This document shows positions 10,279-20,010 of a DNA stretch of 30,676 bases, one piece after another. The notes under the pieces are model-generated. The model worked only from the letters and a program-made list of their open reading frames with translations. It ran no database searches and was not told the DNA's origin. Within the stretch, counting starts at the first letter, position 1. Each line of letters begins with the position of its first letter. Where the stretch lies: assembly GCA_001313065.1 (NCBI GenBank), contig BBFD01000011.1, positions 1 to 30,676 of the forward strand, written 5' to 3'. The position numbers were made by a program, and so were the translations under genes. The DNA comes from Silvimonas sp. JCM 19000 (lineage in GTDB: Bacteria; Pseudomonadota; Gammaproteobacteria; Burkholderiales; Chitinibacteraceae).

Positions 10279-10382
10279 CCGCATAGGATGGTCAAGACCC
10301 ACCCGCCAAAGCCATCAATCAAACATTGCGAGCCTGGCATGCCACTTTGGGTGGTGGGTCTTGACCCACCCTATGCGCGGTG
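10279..10382. repeat. Palindromic intergenic repeat, copy B
   Basis: This is a second copy of the element at 6975-7081. The right arm has the near-perfect palindrome GGTGGGTCTTGACCCACC (10353-10370) followed by CTATGCGCGG. The left arm (GCATAGGATGGTCAAG from 10281) is the same sequence with small losses. The inner CAAAGCC motif is also kept (about 10307-10313). Like copy A it lies between converging genes, here the solute-binding protein and the PfpI protein. Confidence 0.82.
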
Positions 10383-10416
10383 GCAGGTCAACGGGATGCG
10401 TCACCTGCCCGCTTGC

Positions 10417-10967
10417 TTAATGCAGACGCGCCAGCCGTTCCAGCAACACGCGGTTGAATGCCGGGATGTCGTCCGGTTTGCGGCTGCTAATCCAGTTGCC
10501 GTCTTCCACCACTTCGCGATCCACCCAGGTGCCGCCTGCGTTCTTGATGTCGTCTTGCAAGGACGGCCAGCTGGTTAGCGTATGCCCGGAGGCCAGGCCA
10601 GCCGAAACCAGCAACCAGCCGCCATGGCAGATGACCGCAATCGGCTTGCCATTACGATCAATCTGTCGGGCAAATTCCTGAGCCTTGGGATCGGTGCGCA
10701 GCGCATCGGCGTTCACCACGCCACCGGGCAACAGCAGCGCGTCAAAATCGGCCGCGTTGGCGTCAGACAAACTCAGATCCACCTTGAAGGTATCACCGGG
10801 TTCCACATGGTTAAGCCCGTGCACTTCGCCGCTTTTGGGCGAGACCACCACCGTTTGGGCGCCGGCGGCTTCCAGCGCCTTGCGTGGTTCGGCCAGTTCG
10901 GCTTGTTCAAACAGATCGGCACCAATATGGCCACTTTGACGCCTTGCAAAGTTGCGGCTGCAGTCAT
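10417..10967 (-). CDS. DJ-1/PfpI family protein
   Basis: This is a class I glutamine-amidotransferase-like protein of the PfpI/YhbO type. Members act as intracellular proteases, deglycases or hydrolases in stress responses; the exact reaction is debated. The nucleophile elbow is AVICHGGW with the catalytic Cys, and the family stretches PGGVVNADALR, ASGHTLTSWPSLQDDI and REVVEDGNWISSRKPDD are all present. The start has a good ribosome site (AAGGAG). One base is missing near 10919 (in LVAxLFEQAELAEPR), which moves the first 15 codons into another frame. Corrected length is about 183 residues, normal for the family. It lies 51 bases downstream of the hemerythrin gene on the same strand, so the two are probably cotranscribed. 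Confidence 0.92.
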
Positions 10968-11018
10968 CTCGAACTCCTTGGTTGATTTAAAGCGGGGTTT
11001 TACTGGAATGAATGCGGG

Positions 11019-11577
11019 TTAATGCGTGCGCGGATGTACATGCGGTTCAAGCGCGATCCCTGCTTCTTGCATCAGCTCGGTTTTGCGCGCGGCCATTTGC
11101 TGGCCCAGGCCATCCAGCTCGCCAGCCAGCGCTTTGCGCGCCGCCGGAAACATCTCGGCTTCTTCTTGCTTGATGTGATGCAACACGTATTCGCTCAGTA
11201 CGCTGACTCGCGCGTCGAACATCGGGTCATCGGCAGGCATGTTTTCCAGCTGGTGGATCAAGGCCGATGCGCTGGCATGCTCGACTACGGCTTCATACAC
11301 CATGTCGGGATCACCCGAAGCGCGGCGCACGGCCGGGTAAAACATCTCTTCTTCAATCCGGGTGTGGATGCGCAACTCGGCACACACCTGCTGCACCAGT
11401 TGCTTTTTTGAGTGCCGTGCTGCCCGCCGAACGGGCCTGGCCAAACTGCTTGAACAGCTTCTTGATCTTGAGATGGTCTTCCAGCAACAAACTGGTGGCG
11501 GCGTCTTTGCGCACGGCCAATACACGCGCGGCAGGGCCGCTGCGGGGTTCGGGTGCGGCTTGAGGGAGCTGTGCCAT
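11019..11577 (-). CDS. Hemerythrin HHE domain protein
   Basis: This is a predicted di-iron hemerythrin-like protein (HHE cation-binding domain), a class linked to oxygen, nitric oxide or iron-stress sensing. Residues after about 35 show LLLEDHLKIKKLFKQF, then HTRIEEEMFYPAV, VEHASASALIHQL and VLHHIKQEEAEMFP. These supply the expected His and Glu ligands in a four-helix pattern. The N-terminus (about 30 residues) is Pro/Ala-rich and basic. The start ATG at 11577 follows GGAGG. An extra base in T6 (11404-11409) breaks the frame; with five the protein is about 186 residues. It is the first gene of a probable operon with the PfpI protein, pointing to a shared role in redox or nitrosative stress (inference). 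Confidence 0.9.
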
Positions 11578-11750
11578 GATGGCCTCCGGTTGCATAGACG
11601 GACAGTGTTGGACGCTGACCATGCTAGTGCCGCCGTGGCGCGCAAATTATCGGCGCGCCAGCGATTCGGGAGTAAGACGACGTGAGTCAGCGCTGTAGCC
11701 CCGCGCGGCGGCCCGACGCCGTCCCCGCCTGGGCGCGCCAGACAGCGGGC

Positions 11751-11777
11751 AAAAAAAAAGCCGGCACAAGGCCGGCT
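11751..11777 (-). terminator. Rho-independent terminator of the PTS operon
   Basis: A 7-bp stem (AGCCGGC at 11759-11765, GCCGGCT at 11771-11777) has an A9 run at 11751-11759. Read on the minus strand it is a hairpin followed by U's, 28 bases after the ulaA-like stop codon. Confidence 0.92.
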
Positions 11778-11805
11778 CTGAAGGCTACTACGGATTGCGC
11801 AGTGA

Positions 11806-13063
11806 TCAGTGCGCGCGCATCACAAAAGACATCAAGATGCCCACCACACTGAAATCGGTATCGCCAAAGGTAGTACCGGCAAAGCCGATGGCACCCAGGC
11901 AAGTGAGCAACACGGCAGGCAAGAAGCTGATCAGGATGCCGTTAACAAAGGCGCCCAGCACCGCGCCACGCAGGCCACCGGTGGCATTGCCATAGACGCC
12001 TGCCGTGGCGCCGGTAAAGAAGTGCGGAATCAACCCTGGCACAATCACCGCCAGGCCAAACGCCGGGGTAATAAACATTGCCACCAGGCCCCCGACAAAG
12101 CTCGACATAAAGCCGATCACCACGGCGTTAGGTGCAAACGGAAACACGGCCGGGCAATCCAGCGCTGGTTTGGCGTTGGGGATGAGTTTGTCCGAGATGC
12201 CTTTGAAGGCGGGCACGATTTCAGCAATCAGCAAACGCACGCCCGCCAGAATGATGTAGACACCGGCCGAGAACACCAGCGCTTGTTTGATCGAGAACAC
12301 CAGGAAGTTAACGCCGGCCGACAGATTGGCTTCGATAAAGGTCGGCCCCGCCACCAGCGATACCACGATAAACAGGATGCCCATGGTCAGCGCCATCGAG
12401 ATCGAGGTATCACGCAAAAAAGCGCAGCGATTCCGGCACTTTGATGTCTTCGGTGCTGCGGCCTTTTTTTGCCGATGACCTTGCCCACCAGCGCGGCGGC
12501 GATATAGCCAAACGAACCAAAATGGCCCAGCGCAAAGCTGTCGCTACCGGTGACCTTGCGGGTAAATGGCTGCGTCAACGCCGGCATGATCACCATCAGC
12601 GCGCCCAGCATGGCGCCGCCTACCAACACCAGCGGCAGCCCGGTCATGCCCCCGGCGCTCATGACCGCCACCAGCAAGCACGCCATGAACAAAGTGTGAT
12701 GGCCAGTCAGAAAAATGTATTTGAGCGGCGTAAAGCGCGCCAGCAGCAGGTTGACCAGCATGCCCAGGATCATCACATAGGCGGTTTGCGAGCCGAATTG
12801 CTTCATCGACAGCGCCACGATGGCTTCGTTATTGGGGATGGTGCCTTTAAGGCCAAAGGCGTGGTCAAAGATCTGGCGGAAGATATCAAGCGAGCCAACC
12901 AGAATCTGTGCGCCGGCGCCAGAATCACAAAGCCCAGTATGGTCTTGATGGTGCCCGCCACCACATCGGACACCTTGGCCCGTTGCAGCAACAAACCCAG
13001 CAGCGCAAAGATCCCGATCAGGATGGCTGGATCAGAAAGAATATCGAGGATGAATTTGATCAT
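11806..13063 (-). CDS. ulaA: PTS EIIC, ascorbate (UlaA/SgaT) family
   Basis: This is the membrane channel of a phosphotransferase system of the L-ascorbate class. The sequence follows E. coli UlaA closely in several stretches: GTIKTILGFVIL, LTGHHTLFMACLL, VRLLIAEIVPAFKGISDKLI, FAPNAVVIGFM and PGLIPHFFTGATAGVYGN. About ten hydrophobic segments are visible. A missing base near 12913 and extra bases at 12464-12470 and 12416-12421 split the frame. Corrected length is about 418 residues, somewhat shorter than E. coli UlaA (465). It is the last gene of a three-gene operon with EIIB and EIIA and is followed by a terminator. The family is clear. Ascorbate as substrate is less sure, because no ascorbate catabolic gene (lactonase, decarboxylase, epimerases) is present. 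Confidence 0.88.
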
Positions 13064-13143
13064 TATGGTCTGACTCCGATAAAGCTTGAGGTGGCGGCAC
13101 CGGCCAGGCCGGGCCGCCTTGCAGCAGCCGTACGACGGACGAA

Positions 13144-13411
13144 TTAGCTCAGGAAAGGCGCCAGCACCGCTTTGATCTCAACCTTGTCCATGATGTTTTT
13201 TAACCGAGGCCACCTTGCGGCTGCCGTCGTTCAGGTTGTCGATGATTTCTTTGGCGCCCAGAAACAGATCAGCCGTTTCCGCCTTGGCGGTAAACAGATC
13301 GGCGTGCCCTACTTGCGCATCGCTCTTCAGTTCTTTCAGCACGTCTTTGACGGCCATTTCCAGCATCAGGCTGCTGCCAAGACCATTGCCACATACGATC
13401 AGGATTTTCAT
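13144..13411 (-). CDS. ulaB: PTS EIIB, ascorbate (UlaB) family
   Basis: This is the small cytoplasmic phosphocarrier that takes phosphate from EIIA onto a cysteine and passes it to the sugar at EIIC. The phosphocysteine loop is right at the N-terminus: IVCGNGLGSSLMLEM. The Ula/lactose-like fold continues through VGHADLFTAKAETADLFLGA. An extra base in T6 (13196-13201) breaks the frame near the end. With five T's the protein ends KAVLAPFLS, with its stop at 13144-13146, giving 88 residues. It lies between the EIIA and EIIC genes on the same strand. Confidence 0.88.
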
Positions 13412-13432
13412 TGCGGTATTCCTTGGGGTTTT

Positions 13433-13883
13433 TTATTCGGGTTGTGAGGCGATCAGTTCAAGAATGGCGGCGGCGCTGGTTGCGGCTTGCAATTGGGCAA
13501 AGCGCGCCTCGTCCATGATCAAGCGCGCCAGCTGGCGCAAAGCACGTTGGTGGCTGTGGTTGTCGGTGGCGGAAAAGGCAAACAGCAAGCGGGCATGGTG
13601 ATCGGGGTCGGCGCTGAACTGCACCGGCGTGGTGGTCTTAAGTAGTGCCATTGCGATGCACGTGCGCCCGCCTCAGGTCGGGCATGCGGAATGGCCACAT
13701 CGGGTGAGATCACGATATACGGGCCGATTTTTTTTCGACGTTTTCGATAATCGCGTCGATATAAGTCGCTTCGATGGCGCCGCGTTCCAGCAATGGCTGG
13801 CACGAGACGCGCACCGCTTCACGCCAGTCGGTAAAGCCTTCGGCAAAGCGGATGCTGTCGGCGGGCATAATTTCGGTAAGCAT
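13433..13883 (-). CDS. ulaC: PTS EIIA, ascorbate (UlaC) / fructose-mannitol superfamily
   Basis: This is the EIIA phosphocarrier that accepts phosphate from HPr on a histidine. The active-site stretch VISPDVAIPHARPEAGA contains the His and matches the PHARPE motif of UlaC. Later sequence (LLFAFSATDNHSHQRALRQL) is typical of the family. The start at 13883 has the site AAGGAAA. A T8 run (13728-13735, expected six) and a missing C near 13652 break the frame. Corrected length is about 149 residues. It is the first gene of the operon; the gap to EIIB is 21 bases. No PTS regulator is adjacent. Confidence 0.87.
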
Positions 13884-14166
13884 TGCGTTTCCTTGCGGTG
13901 GATGGCGTGGATGCATGTTCCTCGCCGCTCGAAAACGCATAAATTGGAAAATTACCCATAAGGCAAAGAAAATTCAGCCGCTGGCATAAAATTTTTTTTC
14001 GGCAGCGGGCAGATACATACTGGATATTTTTTTATCTGACTGATTTAATGCAGCTATTTTTATAAAAATGTAGCGCGCCGCGTTTGCCTGCCCGCGCTTA
14101 TGCGGACTTATATCTAGTATTCTTTCGGTGCATAATTATGCACTCATGCATAAACGAGAAATTTGA
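13884..14166. other. AT-rich divergent promoter region, PTS operon / ATPase gene
   Basis: No gene is seen in this 283-base stretch, which is clearly more AT-rich than its neighbours. It holds a perfect 14-bp palindrome ATTTTTATAAAAAT (14056-14069) and a perfect 16-bp palindrome GTGCATAATTATGCAC (14128-14143). The second is 23 bases before the ATPase start and partly repeated as TCATGCATAAAC just after. Both PTS and ATPase promoters must lie here; I could not place -35 and -10 boxes with confidence. Confidence 0.6.
14128..14143. promoter_or_regulatory. Perfect 16-bp palindrome, candidate operator
   Basis: GTGCATAATTATGCAC is fully self-complementary and close to the ATPase start codon at 14167, where a bound protein would block transcription. 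The ATGCA half-site occurs again at 14146-14150. The binding protein is unknown; the ATPase's own winged-helix domain is one candidate. Confidence 0.45.
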
Positions 14167-15294
14167 ATGCCTGCCGCCATCAGTTGGCATTTTGCCCGCA
14201 GCGATCTCGCCCAAATCCCCCTTGCCGCCTTGCAGGCCGGGCTGTCGCAAGCCGTTACGGTGATCGCCCCGCGCCAGATGGGCAAATCCGAATTCATGCA
14301 GCAAGACGTGCTGCCGCAGGCCGAAAACAGCGGCTGGCGCGTGCGCTATTTCAGCTGCGCATCGGTCTCGCCGCGCGTGCTGCAGCGCCGGCTGGAAGAA
14401 GCAATTTCGGACTTTGCCGCCGGCGAGAAATGGTTGATGCAGCAATTCGCCCGCCTTAGCGGACAGCGCAGCACTGCACGCCAGGGGCTGGCCGCACGGC
14501 TGGTGGGCGAACTGGCGCAATTGCGGGGCGAAAAAAAAACGCTCGCTGTTGTTGCTGGATGACGTGGACCGGGTGCTGCAGCTGCCACAAGGCGAGGCCC
14601 TGCTGCGCGAAATCCTGTCTGCATTTGCCAGCACCAGCGGCCAGGCGCGGCTGATCATGAGCGCAACCACGCAAAGCGGCCAACAAGGTCTGCCCGCGCT
14701 GCTACAACAACACAGCACCATTCTGGCCTTGCCGGATATCGGCGACGGGTTTGTGCTGCATCTGGCCCAGCAATATCAACAGCTGACGCAGAGCAAACGG
14801 CAAAACGACTCGTTGTTCGGCAAGCTGGGCAGCCCGTATCAAGGCATTACCTGGGGCCAGGCCGATGAGGGCATTCTGCTGGATGCATTCCAGCGTTTGC
14901 AGCGCATTCCGTATTACTTTCGCGCGCTGGTCGAAGACTGGTGCTCAATCCGGAACGCTCACCGGCGGAGGCCTTGCAAACGCAATTGGCGCGGCTGCAA
15001 CGGCATCGCGTTTCGGTGTTGTCGTGGGACGAAATGAGCCGACTGGATCGGCTGTTGCTGGCGCAGGTAGCGCAGGGGCAAACCGGGTTTTACAGCGGCG
15101 AAATGCGCACCCTGCTGGCCGCGCAAACCGGCGTGGCGCAAGTTTCGACTTCGCAAATTCAGAGCAGCCTGAAAAAGCTGATCCGTAACCGCGTGCTGGC
15201 CCAGGACAGTACCGGGCGTTACCAGATTATTGATCCACATCTGGCAGTGGCATTGGCGGCGGGCGGCAGCAACTTGCACGCATCGGCCTAGCAT
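14167..15294 (+). CDS. P-loop ATPase with C-terminal winged-helix domain
   Basis: This resembles the archaeal-type ATPase family (PF01637/COG1672). These are STAND-like or DNA-associated ATPases of mostly unknown role. Walker A is APRQMGKSEF near residue 36 and Walker B is LLLLDDVDRVL. The nucleotide-binding core spans about residues 15-250. The C-terminal part (LSWDEMSRLDRLLLAQV, then SQIQSSLKKLIRNRVLAQ and YQIIDPHLAVAL) looks like the winged helix that ends such proteins. The A9 run (14531-14539, expected eight) and one missing base near 14939 break the frame; corrected length is about 375 residues. It is transcribed alone, divergent from the PTS operon. No partner gene such as a nuclease or transposase is near, so I cannot assign it to a defence or mobility system. 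Confidence 0.78.
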
Positions 15295-15415
15295 GTGGCG
15301 CTGATACCAGCCTCTGGCGGCGATCAACCGGCAGATTGGGGGACTGCGATGGCAGGTCAGGATCAACCAACCCGCTACCGCGGCTCGCGCTGAGGGGTGA
15401 CCTCGGGGCGGCGCG

Positions 15416-16063
15416 TCAGGCGGCGTCAGAGACAGCGGCGGCTTCCAGGCCCACGCTGCGCAACACCAATGCAGTCACTTCTTCGGTAGCGCGTTCAAAC
15501 CACGCTTTGGTCAGACGCGAGGTGTCGGTCACCATGCGGATCTGGGTTTCAAAGTCCGCGTAATGCTGCGTGGTCGCCCAGATCATGAACATCAGGGTCT
15601 CGCCATGCACCGGGGCAATACGACCGGCCGCCACCCATTGCTCGATACGGGCTACGCGCGCCTGAAACCACGGTTTGACTTCTTGCAACATCATTTCGCG
15701 CAAATGCGGTGCACCCGCGATCATTTCGAGGGCCCAGATCTTGGAACCTTTGGGGCGCCGCCGTGCCAGTTCCATCTTGGTCCGCACATAACCGGCAATG
15801 GCTTCGGCCGGATCGTCCGTCTCATTAAAACTGTCCGACGCTTGCAGCCATTCCTGGAACACATCTTGCAGCACGTGTTTGTACAGCACTTCTTTGGTCC
15901 GGAAATGGTAATGCAGCGTGGCTTTGGGCACGCCAGCACGTTCGGCGATCAGGCCGGTGGTGGCGCCTTCCAGGCCGCGCGTGGCGAAAACGTCTTCTGC
16001 GCTGTCCAGCAAAGCGGCTACTGGATTGGCGCGCACTGCTGATACTGCTGAAGCAGATGGCAT
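15416..16063 (-). CDS. TetR family regulator, RutR-like
   Basis: This 215-residue frame is intact. The N-terminal helix-turn-helix (about residues 30-52: GLIAERAGVPKATLHYHFRT) is typical of TetR proteins. The C-terminal half matches the RutR-type ligand domain (TetR_C_3) in WALEMIAGAPHLREMM and FMIWATTQHYADFETQI. I chose the ATG at 16063, because the longer open frame upstream has no family character and runs into the promoter region. E. coli RutR responds to uracil. Here the regulator is divergent from a 5'-nucleotidase, so a nucleoside or base ligand is attractive but unproven. Confidence 0.9.
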   Translation of the reverse strand: MPSASAVSAVRANPVAALLDSAEDVFATRGLEGATTGLIAERAGVPKATLHYHFRTKEVLYKHVLQDVFQEWLQASDSFNETDDPAEAIAGYVRTKMELARRRPKGSKIWALEMIAGAPHLREMMLQEVKPWFQARVARIEQWVAAGRIAPVHGETLMFMIWATTQHYADFETQIRMVTDTSRLTKAWFERATEEVTALVLRSVGLEAAAVSDAA

Positions 16064-16282
16064 AGGGGTTTTCCATAACAGACAAAGGGGGCGCTGTATT
16101 CTACCGGCAAACCAACGGCGCGCTGCAAGCGACAACCGGCCGCTGTTGTAAGCGTGCCGCCCTGCAGCATGAAGGGCTGCTGATTTGAATACAACGCTGT
16201 ACGTAGAAGTACCGCAGAAATCTTGCACAAGTACACTGCTGACAGCTAACTTAGGCCCGCCCCTTTCCGGATCATTCGCTTT

Positions 16283-18067
16283 ATGCAATTGCAACGCCGC
16301 TTTGCTTACTACGCCACCACGTCGGCGCTGTTAGCCCTGATGTCTGGCTGCAGCTCGATGCATATGCCATCGATGCCGAGCGTGTCGTTGCCGTCGATGA
16401 GTTCGCTCAACCCGTTTGGTGACAGCAAACCCAAATCCAGCACGCCGCCGTTTGAGGTCGAAGTACTGGCCATCAATGATCTGCATGGGCATCTGGAACC
16501 CACCCCTTTCAAGATTCCTGACCCCGATCATCCCGGCCAGACCCGCACCATCATGGCGGGCGGCATTCCGGCGCTGGGCACGCTGGTGGCGCAAGAACGC
16601 GCCCGCAACGCTGACTTTGTGTTTGTCGGCGTGGGCGATCTGATCGGCGCCAGCCGCTGTTGTCAGCCTGTGGCGCGATGAGCCACGGTCGATGCCATGA
16701 ACGGCATGGGCATGGCGTTCAGCAGCGTGGGTAATCACGAATTCGATCAGGCAAGGATGAATTACAACGCATGCAGCGCGGCGGCTGCGGCTCCAATCGT
16801 CCGCAAAAGGCCTGCAAATTTGCACGTAAGTACCCGCGCCAAATACACCTGGCTGGCTGCCAACGTTATTGAAGACCGCACTGACAAGCCGCTGCTGCCC
16901 GCCTATGAAATCCGCGAATTTCACGGCGTAAAAATCGGCTTTGTGGCCGCCGTGCTGGAAGACACCCCGCGCGTGGTGGTGCCCTCCGGCGTGGTCGCTT
17001 GCGCTTTGAAGACGAAGCCGACTCAATCAACCGCATCGTCACCCGCCTTAAAGGCCAGGGCGTCAATAGCGTGGTTGCGCTGATCCACCAGGGCGGCGAC
17101 ACGCCCGACAGCTTTGCCGTGGCAGATTGCAGCACCTTGCGCGGCGATATTGTCGGCATCACCCGCCGCCTCGACCCCGCCGTGGTCGCCGTGCTGAGTG
17201 GCCACACGCACCAGGCTACAACTGCCGCGTGAATAACACGCTGGTCACCCAGGCCGACGCCTATGGCCATCTGGCCACGCGCTTGACGCTGTCAGTCGAT
17301 AAAGCCAGCGCCAGCGTGGTCGGCGTTAAAGCCACCAACCTGGTGGTCGATGCCACGACCCTGGCACCTGACCCGGCCATGCAAAAAAAATCCTCGACCG
17401 CGCGCGTGAAATTACCGAGCCGGTGATCAAACAACCGGTGGCACAACTGGCCGTACCGCAACTGACGCTGGAAACCCCGGGCGGCAACGACAAAGGCTCG
17501 GGTGAATCCACGCTGGGCGATGTGGTCGCCGATGCCCAACTGGCCGCCACCCGCATCTATGGCGCGCAAATCGCCATCACCAACCGCGGCGGCCTGCGCG
17601 CCCCGCTGCCCGACCACATCCCCGCCATCGACAACGCAGTGAGCTGGGGCGATGTCACCGCCAGCCAGCCGTTCAACAACACCTTGCAAGTGATGACGCT
17701 AAGCGGCGCGCAACTGAAGACCCTGCTGGAACAACAATGGCTGCGCCACACCAACGCGCAGTTTGTTCTGCAAGTCTCCAACGGCTTCAGCTACCGCTGG
17801 AAAGCCAGCGCACCGGTCGGCCATCGTGTGCTGGATATGAAATTTGACGGCAAACCGGTGCGGCCCGACGGCGCTTATCGCATCGCGGTCAATAACTTCC
17901 TCGCCGAAGGTGGCGATGGCTTTGTGGTACTCAAAGAAGGCACCAACCGCCTCGCCCCCGGCGTGCTAGATAGCGACGCGTTGGCGGATTATCTGAAGGC
18001 CGCCGCCGATGCTGGTAAACCCGCTGGTTGGGCGCAACCGCAAGGGCGGATTGTGCGGGTGGAATAA
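16283..18067 (+). CDS. 5'-nucleotidase / metallophosphatase lipoprotein
   Basis: This enzyme hydrolyses nucleotides (and often UDP-sugars or cyclic nucleotides) to nucleosides outside the cytoplasm. The N-terminus has a lipobox (LMSGCSS). The metallophosphatase core shows INDLHGHLEP, GDLIGASP, SVGNHEFDQ and SGHTHQ in order. The C-terminal 5'-nucleotidase domain has STLGDVVADAQLAAT, ITNRGGLRAPL and YRIAVNNFLAEGGDGF. Three missing C's between about 16650 and 16685, further missing bases near 16753, 17001 and 17216, and an A8 run (17393-17400, expected six) break the frame. Corrected length is about 595 residues. It is divergent from the RutR-like regulator, which may control it. Confidence 0.9.
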
Positions 18068-18315
18068 CGCGCACGCCCTCCAGCCGCGCCTCGTCTTGTC
18101 TCTGAGCCTCCACTTAAATCCACCTCACCGCCATGTCGAGCCAGAAATTTCAGTAAGTATTTGCGTAAGCAGATATCTTCGAGATCAAGTTTTTTTGCTG
18201 ACATTTAATTGAAAAAAAATGACAGCCGGTACAAAGTTTTTTAATAGTTTATCCAATACTGAACGCGTGGGGGCGTTGCCCCTGCGCTCCGGGATAAACT
18301 AAAGGACTTGCCACC
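18068..18315. promoter_or_regulatory. AT-rich upstream region of the GH-A enzyme with an imperfect inverted repeat
   Basis: No gene is visible. GCTGACATTT (18197-18206) and AAATGACAGC (18217-18226) form arms matching at 9 of 10 positions around a 10-base centre, in the most AT-rich part. It could be an operator or a weak hairpin for the glycosidase gene downstream. The true spacing is uncertain, because the centre contains an A8 run of a type often miscounted in this window. Confidence 0.35.
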
Positions 18316-19926
18316 ATGATCGGTCGTCGTGATTTATTAAAAAAACCGTCCCAGCATTGGGATTTACACTTGCTTTTCCTGAACTTGCCATTGCGACCTC
18401 AAGCTGCACCGCCCCATTGACGGGCACCGTGATCGACGAAGGCACAACCCCTACAGCGTGGCCATCCGCGATGCTGACCGCGAATACGCCTCTACGCACG
18501 AACGCCACGCCAGAACTGTTCGGCTTTAACGTGTGTTGGGCCAGTTTTGAAGGCAGCGGCGCCTTCAGCGCGGCTCAGCGCGATCAGATGGCGATCAAGC
18601 TGGGCGCCGATTTTCCCGGCGCCTTATATCGCTATCCCGCGGCACGCCATCCAACTATTTCAACTGGCGCCAGGCGCTGGCCAGCAGCAGCCGCGCGCTC
18701 CAGTATTACCAATTCGCGCCAACGTCTTCCCATGCTGTATCAGCCGTCAATATGGGCATCGACGAGTTTTTTTCAGCTTTGTTAGCGCAGCAGGCGGCAA
18801 AGTCGTCTACACGCTGAATCTGATGCAACCTGCTTACCAGAACCAGGCACAGACAGGGTGGGTGGTTAATCAGAAGTGGCCAGGCGCAACGCAGGCAGAT
18901 CAGGATGCCGCCGCTGCCGCCGACATCATGCAGTTGGTCGATTATCTGGAAGCGCACTACAGCAACCTGATTTCGTATTACGAACTTGGCAATGAGCTGG
19001 ACTTGCCCACGATTCCTGGTACCACGACACCGCTCTGGACCGGTGCCCAATATGCAAGCTGTTGCGATACGGTCATCAAGGCGATTCGCGCCAAATACGT
19101 GGGCCGCAAGATCCTGATCCATGGCCAGACCAGCTACAGTACCAACCCCACCTGGATCAGCAGCGTGGCGCCCAACATGACTACGGTCCCGGATGGCATC
19201 GCGATCCATGTCTATTACGACTACGGCTTCTATATCCAGGACGTCGCGACGTTTGCGACCAAGAACCAGTATTCGGCATGGGGCACGCTACCCGTTGTGG
19301 TGACGGAGCATGCCCGGTACGACACCTGCATTACGCAAGGCGGTAGCTGCAATGCGGTCGACGACAGCGGCGGCCTGGCGGCAACCTCTACTGCGGACTA
19401 CACCATCATGACCATGACCTCGCCGATGTTTGCCGGATCATGCTACCAGGCCATCGAAGTGGCGCCATGGACCGTGTTCCACCCTGACGCGACTAACAAC
19501 ACGATATACACCTCGGCCACTTACGAAGCCCTGAAGGCCTTGCGCAAGGGCCTGTTGGCGGATGTCACCACGACCTACGCCTCGCAAAACCCCAAAAACA
19601 ATCAAAACACAGCCTCGCCCTATAGCTACGGCGGCGGATACCAGATGCGCCATTGCTCCACCACCGATGGTGCAGGCAAGACCGCCATCATGGGCGTCAA
19701 CCGTGATTCCATCCCGGTGACGTTCTATTTCACCTGGGCAGCAGCAACCTCGACGCTCACGTTTAACGAAACCGCGCATCTCGACTCATGCACGGACAAT
19801 TCACTCGCCAACCAGACGGCTTATCAGATGACCACAACGAGCTTCCCGGCGGCCTCGCACCGCAGCGGAAACGTCATCACCTTCACCGTCGCGCCACGCA
19901 GCGTATTCACCTACGTCACGGTCTGA
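18316..19926 (+). CDS. Predicted secreted glycoside hydrolase, clan GH-A type
   Basis: The start IGRRDLLK followed by a hydrophobic segment looks like a twin-arginine signal, so export in folded form is likely. The body resembles (beta/alpha)8 glycosidases of clan GH-A. There is an early LFGFNVCWASF, then ALYRYPGGTPSNYFNW, then YYELGNELDLP with a likely acid/base Glu (18994-18996). Later comes VVVTEHARYDTC with a likely nucleophile Glu (19306-19308). The last 100 residues are probably a beta-sandwich domain as in GH51/GH79/GH39-like enzymes. The family number cannot be fixed by eye. A7 (18339-18345) and T7 (18767-18773), each two bases long, and a missing G near 18641 break the frame; corrected length is about 535 residues. 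The adjacent beta-glucoside locus suggests it acts on a beta-linked glycan. A strong terminator follows. Confidence 0.72.
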
Positions 19927-19943
19927 GCAGCCACACCCGGCCC

Positions 19944-19975
19944 AACGGCGCCTGACAACAGGCGCCGTTTTTTTT
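19944..19975 (+). terminator. Rho-independent terminator of the GH-A enzyme
   Basis: An 11-bp perfect stem (AACGGCGCCTG at 19944-19954, CAGGCGCCGTT at 19959-19969) with an ACAA loop ends in a T run to 19975. It lies 18 bases after the stop codon. Confidence 0.95.
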
Positions 19976-20010
19976 GCCACGCAACCTCACCCACCCTGGC
20001 AACGCATCGG

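Noticed and set aside
12441..13073. A 210-codon His/Gln-rich + strand open frame
   Set aside because: It is antisense to the ulaA-like gene; the composition is a by-product of hydrophobic codons on the other strand.
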